From Jejubacter sp036620675 (GTDB taxonomy: Bacteria > Pseudomonadota > Gammaproteobacteria > Enterobacterales > Enterobacteriaceae): 64,000 nucleotides of DNA. Made by a program: the position numbers and the translations under genes. Below, piece by piece: positions 59,398 through 64,000 of this stretch. The stretch is taken from the NCBI GenBank assembly GCA_036620675.1, contig JAZHEE010000014.1; one strand, given 5' to 3'. Position 1 is the stretch's first letter. Each line of letters opens with the position of its first letter. A model generated the notes under the pieces. The model was given only the letters and a program-made list of their open reading frames with translations, had not been told where the DNA came from and made no database searches.

Positions 59398-61934
59398 ACC
59401 GTTTCTCCATCACGACCGGGCAGGGTTTTAATCCGTTTGGTCCAGGCGCCGTCCAGGCTGGTTTCAGTATCAGTCACGGCCTGAGAAAGATCGGCCCGGA
59501 ACAGGTTGGCGCCGCGAAAACAAGCGCCGCCCAGCAAACTCTTTTGCAAAATAGCGCCCATCAAATTGGCATCACTAAAATCAGCCTGATGGAAATCGCT
59601 GCGCACAAACAGGCTGCCTACCAGATTCGCTCGCCGGAAGTCGGCCCCCTGACAACAGGCTTCGCTGAGATCGCTATTTTCCAGCAATGCCAGCGTGAAC
59701 CTGGCGCCGCGCAGCGACGTCTGACGCAGGTTGCACTGCTTCAGAGTGGCATTGCTGAAATCGGCACCGTCGAGCACGCTCTCTGATGCCGCCGCGCAGG
59801 TTACCAGGCTGGCGCCGTCGAAGCACGCCTGCTCTGCGCGGCTTTCCACCCAGGAGCAGCTTTCCAGACTGGCGCCGCGGAAGCTGACCGCTTCCAGCGT
59901 GGTTTTCAGAAACGTGGTTTTATGCAGACGGGCCGAGCTGAAATCGAGCGCCGGTAGCGTCAGTTCCATAAACACGCAGCCATCGAGCCGCGCCTGTCGG
60001 AACCGGCAGCGGGTCATCCAGGTTTCACGCAGCAGCAGACCATCCAGAACCGCATCGTCAAAGAGGCAGTCATCGAACAGAGTTTCCTGAAGCTGAGTCT
60101 CTTTAAAGCGCGCGCCGCTGAAGTCGCTGTGGCAACACTGGGCCAGCGCCAGGCTGGCCCCTTCCAGACTACATTCCCGTAGCGAGCTGTGATGAAGTTC
60201 GCAGCGCGCCAGCATTGCCTCATGAAAATTAGCGCCATCCAGTTGACAGTGGCTGAGATCCGCGCACTCCAGCAGCGCACGACTGAAGTTAGCGCCGCGT
60301 AAATCCATACCGGAAAAATCAGCGCCGGTCAGATCCATTCCGCTAAAATCGCCTCCCTGCGCCAGGGTTCGCTGAGCGCGGTCGCGAATGATCTGCGCCA
60401 GGTCGCCCTTCAGGCGTCGAGCCGGAGGCTGGCTCTGTACCGACAGCAGATACATCTGGTGCAATGCCGCCTGACTCTGGGCCAGTTTCTTCTCGCTAAG
60501 GGCATCCTTATTCTGATGCAGCATCTGCTGCATACGCTGCATCGATTCCGGCCCCCGGGGCCGGTTTTCATCATCTGCCGCGTCCGGGAAGCGAGCCTCC
60601 ATCTCACGCTTACGCGCTTCGGCTTCAAGGCGCTGCTCTTCCGCCTGCCGCTCCAGTTTGTCGATAAATTCCGGCAGTTCATCCAGCGGCGGGATTTCCG
60701 GCTCTTCAAACGCTGGCAATAGCTCATCTACGCTACCCCCCTGAGCTTCCAGCCTTGCCCGATGCTGTTCGCGTAACAGATTCGCGCGATTTTTCATGTT
60801 ATCACGCATCGGGCTCTCGCCCTGTTCTACCTCGCTATCAATCCAGGGGCCAATAGCCGCTTCCGGCACCAGATCTTTTTCCCGAAAGGCAAACAGCGCG
60901 CCGCGCTCTTTATCCATACGCTGGCTCAGCACTTTACGATAGTGGCTGGTCGAACGGGGAGCGCCGATGTTTTCCAGTGCCGGCATCAGTTGCAACACAT
61001 CGGCAGCATCATCTTCATTGATACGGATATTCCCCTGCCAGATCAGGATCATCTGTTGCAGATGGGGAAAGAACCAGACGGTGGTGGCACGCAGCGCGAC
61101 TTCTTCAAACAGCGTCTCGTCACCGCGCTGCCGGTTGATAAAACAGCGGGCCTGCCACGGCGGTAGCGTCCCTTCCTGAAGCGGCTGTTCCGGATGCATA
61201 TTCCAGATGCGCCAGCGAGCCCGGGGCGGCAACGCATCGCGATCGTGCCACCACTGGTCGGGAGAGGCCGCATTAAATACCCGCCAGTCGATATCCCGGG
61301 CGAAGCCGGGGAACTCCTGCTTCAGCCAGCGGGCATCATATTTTTTACCCATCCGCTTAAAGCGCCGCGGCCACAGCAGATCCAGCGCGCCAAAACCCGC
61401 TGGCTCCGGATGCTGATGCACAGCCGTCATACGCTCGTGCGGCGACTCAATATTGGGTAGCGGACGCAACTGGTAGCCGCCCACCGCCACCGGATGGCGG
61501 CCAATACCGTGAGGATTTTCTTCATCGCCTTCGCCGCCCCAGGCGCGGCTCCAGTCAAGGCGCATCTGCTCAAAGGGCTGCGGCGGCGTTGGCTTATCCC
61601 CCGCCCAGAAGCGATCGCCATACACTTCCAGAGTTTTACTCAGGCCTTCAATATCAATACGCGCCGCAACGACAGTTTTGTCAGGTTGGTGATGGCTGTA
61701 TGCATATCCCGTGGCTAAAAACTCCGCCCGGGATTTGGGGATCGCCATATCGATCACCCCACCGCTGGTCTGCAGCTCATCGGCAGCCAACTGCCACAGC
61801 TCGACCTCTGGGCGCAGTTGCGGCGCATCGCCCATATCCGCCAGCGCCATCACCGACACGCCCAGGTGATTATGGCCCTGCCAGCGGTAAGGTCGATTTA
61901 ATACGCTTAGGCGCAGGGGTTTAATGATTTTCAT
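59394..61934 (-). CDS. DUF2169-pentapeptide repeat fusion, T6SS adaptor-like
   Basis: 846 residues in three parts. Residues about 1-330: DUF2169 domain, found in T6SS adaptors that load effectors onto VgrG/PAAR-like tips (for example with Tde2 in Agrobacterium). Residues about 350-500: charged helical linker with coiled-coil character (FIDKLERQAEEQRLEAEARKREMEARF). Residues about 510-835: long pentapeptide-repeat beta-helix (FSGMDLTGADFSGMDLRGANF and so on). The fusion may carry the effector cargo on its C-terminal helix or extend the adaptor. Third gene of the operon, 79 bases after the small membrane protein. Confidence 0.88.
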   Translation of the reverse strand: MKIIKPLRLSVLNRPYRWQGHNHLGVSVMALADMGDAPQLRPEVELWQLAADELQTSGGVIDMAIPKSRAEFLATGYAYSHHQPDKTVVAARIDIEGLSKTLEVYGDRFWAGDKPTPPQPFEQMRLDWSRAWGGEGDEENPHGIGRHPVAVGGYQLRPLPNIESPHERMTAVHQHPEPAGFGALDLLWPRRFKRMGKKYDARWLKQEFPGFARDIDWRVFNAASPDQWWHDRDALPPRARWRIWNMHPEQPLQEGTLPPWQARCFINRQRGDETLFEEVALRATTVWFFPHLQQMILIWQGNIRINEDDAADVLQLMPALENIGAPRSTSHYRKVLSQRMDKERGALFAFREKDLVPEAAIGPWIDSEVEQGESPMRDNMKNRANLLREQHRARLEAQGGSVDELLPAFEEPEIPPLDELPEFIDKLERQAEEQRLEAEARKREMEARFPDAADDENRPRGPESMQRMQQMLHQNKDALSEKKLAQSQAALHQMYLLSVQSQPPARRLKGDLAQIIRDRAQRTLAQGGDFSGMDLTGADFSGMDLRGANFSRALLECADLSHCQLDGANFHEAMLARCELHHSSLRECSLEGASLALAQCCHSDFSGARFKETQLQETLFDDCLFDDAVLDGLLLRETWMTRCRFRQARLDGCVFMELTLPALDFSSARLHKTTFLKTTLEAVSFRGASLESCSWVESRAEQACFDGASLVTCAAASESVLDGADFSNATLKQCNLRQTSLRGARFTLALLENSDLSEACCQGADFRRANLVGSLFVRSDFHQADFSDANLMGAILQKSLLGGACFRGANLFRADLSQAVTDTETSLDGAWTKRIKTLPGRDGETV

Positions 61935-62013
61935 TGGTGATCATCACTGGCTGGCATATTTAATACAGATAGATGTAATAAAATCCATCCACTTCCAACT
62001 TAAGCATATAGTT

Positions 62014-62397
62014 TCACTGCTCAACAGGGAGCGGTTTTCCACTATTATCTTTAACAAAGATAATGTTCTTCTTATCATCAATTTTCGCCTGATATTTATG
62101 TCCAACCTGATAAGCATCAAGAGCAATTAATAAAACAGTTTCATTATACTTTTCAAGCATCCATGTTTCTTTTGTATTGGGATCCTCAATGCGCAAACTC
62201 ATTTCAATCACAGGGTTATTATTTAAGAATAAACCATTCTGCTTCATTGACAATATAGTAACATACACATCCTCCCCTATATTCATAACACTCTGCTCAT
62301 GCTGTTGGGAGTTGCGAATTACTCTATTAGCCAAATAATAGCAACCAGCAATAATTAATACTGTCAGAACAATGTTAACAATACCAGAAATTGACAT
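62014..62397 (-). CDS. Small membrane protein of the vgrG island, unknown
   Basis: 127 residues: one N-terminal membrane helix (about 5-23) followed by a predicted beta domain (VYVTILSMKQNGLFLNNNP ... YQAKIDDKKNIIFVKDN), a pattern seen in many uncharacterised membrane-tethered proteins. AT-rich unlike the genes on both sides. It begins 13 bases after vgrG, a position often used by effector or immunity genes, so an immunity role is conceivable but unsupported. Confidence 0.6.
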   Translation of the reverse strand: MSISGIVNIVLTVLIIAGCYYLANRVIRNSQQHEQSVMNIGEDVYVTILSMKQNGLFLNNNPVIEMSLRIEDPNTKETWMLEKYNETVLLIALDAYQVGHKYQAKIDDKKNIIFVKDNSGKPLPVEQ

Positions 62398-62410
62398 AAT
62401 TCCTCTTTAT

Positions 62411-64000
62411 TCACATGATCATGGTTAGTGCGAAAAGGGCTGTACGCAAACTACCACTTTCAACTCTAGCAGCTTCAACTTTTTGTGCATTTATTATTGT
62501 TTTGCCAAAAGAAAATGCATTATGAGAAATGTTAGCACCAGTCATGGCGTAACTAATACCCTTAAAAGTTAAGCTACCTGATGATACAGATATATGCTGC
62601 CCAAGAAAATCAGTAACATTTTGCGCAAAAGTTTTCTTGTTAATATCAGTGCGTTCAAAATGAGGTGAATCGATAATAACCTTAGTCGCACTCTTTATTA
62701 AAACATCTGCATCAGAATCAATCTTGATTTTCTTTGACACTTTATAAGACATCAGCCCGGAAATGTTCACTTTAACATCTCCAGTTATATCCTGTTTTTG
62801 TCCACCAGCACTTACTGTTAACTTATCGCCTTCATCTATAGTAATATCTCTTTTCTTTTTTATGGTCCTATGTTCGTGTCCATTAATTTTGCTAGATTTA
62901 TTACCATCCAGTTTCAGGGTTTTATCCCCTTTAATTTTACTCTGATATCCTCCACTGGTGATCTCCAGCTCACGCCCATTGGTAATAGTCGTTTTCTCAC
63001 CGTCTTTAAAGGTTTTAGTTTCTTTCTTCACCACCGTCGTGGTACGGGTATCGAAATAATCAAAGGTCGCCGCCTTCGTCACCTCATCCTTCTGCTCTTT
63101 CAGAATGGTGGTGGTACGGTTGCCGTCAATGGTCACATCCTGATTGTTCTCGACAGTCACCCGCATATCCTTTTCCGAGTGCATCGAAAGCATTTCAGCG
63201 CCGGGTTTATCTTCAAAGTAAAGATGGCTGGCATTATCCATATGCCCGTCCTTGCTGCGGGTCATAAAGCCCATCTGGGTGGCCGCCGCCGGTAACGCCC
63301 ACGGCGGCATACTGGCTTCGTTATACACCCTGCCTGTGACGATGGGGCGATCCGGGTCGCCGTTGATAAAGTCAATCACCACTTCGTCACCCACCCGTGG
63401 GATCTGTACCCCGCCAAAGCCCTGACCCGCCCAGGCGCTGGATACCCGCACCCAGCCCGAACTGGTGTCGTCCCCTTTCGCCTGACGGTCCCAGTGGAAC
63501 TTCACCTTCACCCGGCCATATTTATCTGTCCAGATCGATTCCCCTTTCGGCCCCACCACCTTTGCAGTTTGTGGGCCGTAGGTGCGCGGCCACGCCGTCA
63601 CCTGCGCCGGGCGGAACACCACCGACGACGGGATCACCATAAAGTCCAGCCGGTGGACGGTTTCTCCGCCGTCCCCGCTGGCGTAGCGGTTCTCTTCAAA
63701 CTGGTAATCCACCGCCGTGGTCAGGTATTCACCGTTATCGCTGAAGAACGGCGCGTTCAGCAGCGCGAAGGTATACCCCGGTGCCAGCCCGATCGCCGTT
63801 CCGGTACCCTGAATCTGCTGATGCTCCACCTGCCAGCGCTCCTGACGGATGCGGGCATAGAATTCACCGTGACCGTGCTCCACGTAGCGTCCCGGCCAGT
63901 CGTACACGTCGATGCTGCCCGGCGTCGGCGACGCCGGGTTCTGCCGCGCCTGGAACAGCCAGGCGTTGGGCTTGCGGAAGTCGTAGTCGTCCAGGCTTAC
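62411..64000 (-). CDS. vgrG: Type VI secretion tip protein VgrG, 5' end outside the window
   Basis: Spike protein at the tip of the T6SS Hcp tube. The visible 529 residues lack the N-terminus (gp27-like domain begins beyond the window edge). Present are the C-terminal part of the gp27/phage-D-like domain, the gp5 OB-fold (GWVRVSSAWAGQGFGGVQIPRVGDEVVIDF) and the needle of repeats (VTIDGNRTTTI, DITIDEGDKLTVSAGG). The last about 190 residues (below about 63050) are much more AT-rich than the rest. No C-terminal toxin domain is recognised. First visible gene of the minus-strand island; no other T6SS structural genes are in the window. Confidence 0.93.
   Translation of the reverse strand, partial: VSLDDYDFRKPNAWLFQARQNPASPTPGSIDVYDWPGRYVEHGHGEFYARIRQERWQVEHQQIQGTGTAIGLAPGYTFALLNAPFFSDNGEYLTTAVDYQFEENRYASGDGGETVHRLDFMVIPSSVVFRPAQVTAWPRTYGPQTAKVVGPKGESIWTDKYGRVKVKFHWDRQAKGDDTSSGWVRVSSAWAGQGFGGVQIPRVGDEVVIDFINGDPDRPIVTGRVYNEASMPPWALPAAATQMGFMTRSKDGHMDNASHLYFEDKPGAEMLSMHSEKDMRVTVENNQDVTIDGNRTTTILKEQKDEVTKAATFDYFDTRTTTVVKKETKTFKDGEKTTITNGRELEITSGGYQSKIKGDKTLKLDGNKSSKINGHEHRTIKKKRDITIDEGDKLTVSAGGQKQDITGDVKVNISGLMSYKVSKKIKIDSDADVLIKSATKVIIDSPHFERTDINKKTFAQNVTDFLGQHISVSSGSLTFKGISYAMTGANISHNAFSFGKTIINAQKVEAARVESGSLRTALFALTMIM

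Noticed and set aside
55730..64000. A complete type VI secretion system
   Set aside because: Only tip-associated genes are present; no tssB/C, hcp, clpV, tssJ-M or other baseplate genes in the window.

Overview
This is a chromosomal window from an Enterobacteriaceae-like gammaproteobacterium. The gene order is a slightly rearranged version of two E. coli neighbourhoods: glpFKX-fpr-yiiR-yiiQ-tpiA-cdh-sbp-pfkA-fieF-cpxP-cpxRA, then trmL-cysE-gpsA-secB-grxC-yibN-gpmI-envC-yibQ-waaH-tdh-kbl-hldD-waaFC, the LPS core locus, waaA-coaD-mutM-rpmGB-radC-coaBC-dut-slmA and pyrE-rph-yicC. Protein lengths and motifs match the E. coli families closely. In E. coli the cpx and cysE blocks lie several map minutes apart; here cpxA and trmL are adjacent. 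The genus cannot be fixed from the sequence alone.

Layout. 1-12 kb: glycerol uptake and phosphorylation, gluconeogenic FBPase, ferredoxin reductase, triosephosphate isomerase, an added SLC13-type transporter, CDP-diglyceride hydrolase, sulfate-binding protein, phosphofructokinase and an iron/zinc exporter. 12.1-16.6 kb: a heavily deleted P2-like prophage between fieF and cpxP. It retains pieces of M, N and Q, a recognisable cos core, a toxin/immunity pair of the CdiA-CT RNase A type, two small coupled genes and a 5'-truncated integrase. 16.7-31 kb: the Cpx envelope-stress system with a perfect CpxR box, then conserved housekeeping genes. 31.3-46 kb: the LPS inner and outer core locus. Its central part (34.3-41.3 kb) is AT-rich and strain-specific. 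It contains a GT2 enzyme, WaaL, two GT8 enzymes, a GT52 (sialyltransferase-type) enzyme, WaaY and a decayed waaB. The waaQ operon is preceded by a JUMPstart/ops element, so RfaH control is expected. 46-55.5 kb: coaD to yicC, with an inserted gluconolactonase-like gene and a truncated oxidoreductase between slmA and pyrE. 55.7-64 kb: an ABC-F ATPase gene convergent with an orphan type VI secretion tip island (vgrG, small membrane protein, DUF2169-pentapeptide fusion, pentapeptide protein, DUF3540, DUF4150 PAAR-like), whose vgrG runs off the window end.

Points most worth attention are the RNase A-like toxin with its immunity gene in the P2 cos-proximal cargo site, the T6SS tip island without a recognisable toxin, the GT52 enzyme inside the LPS core locus, the wrecked waaB, and a palindromic repeat inserted in frame into the signal peptide of Sbp.
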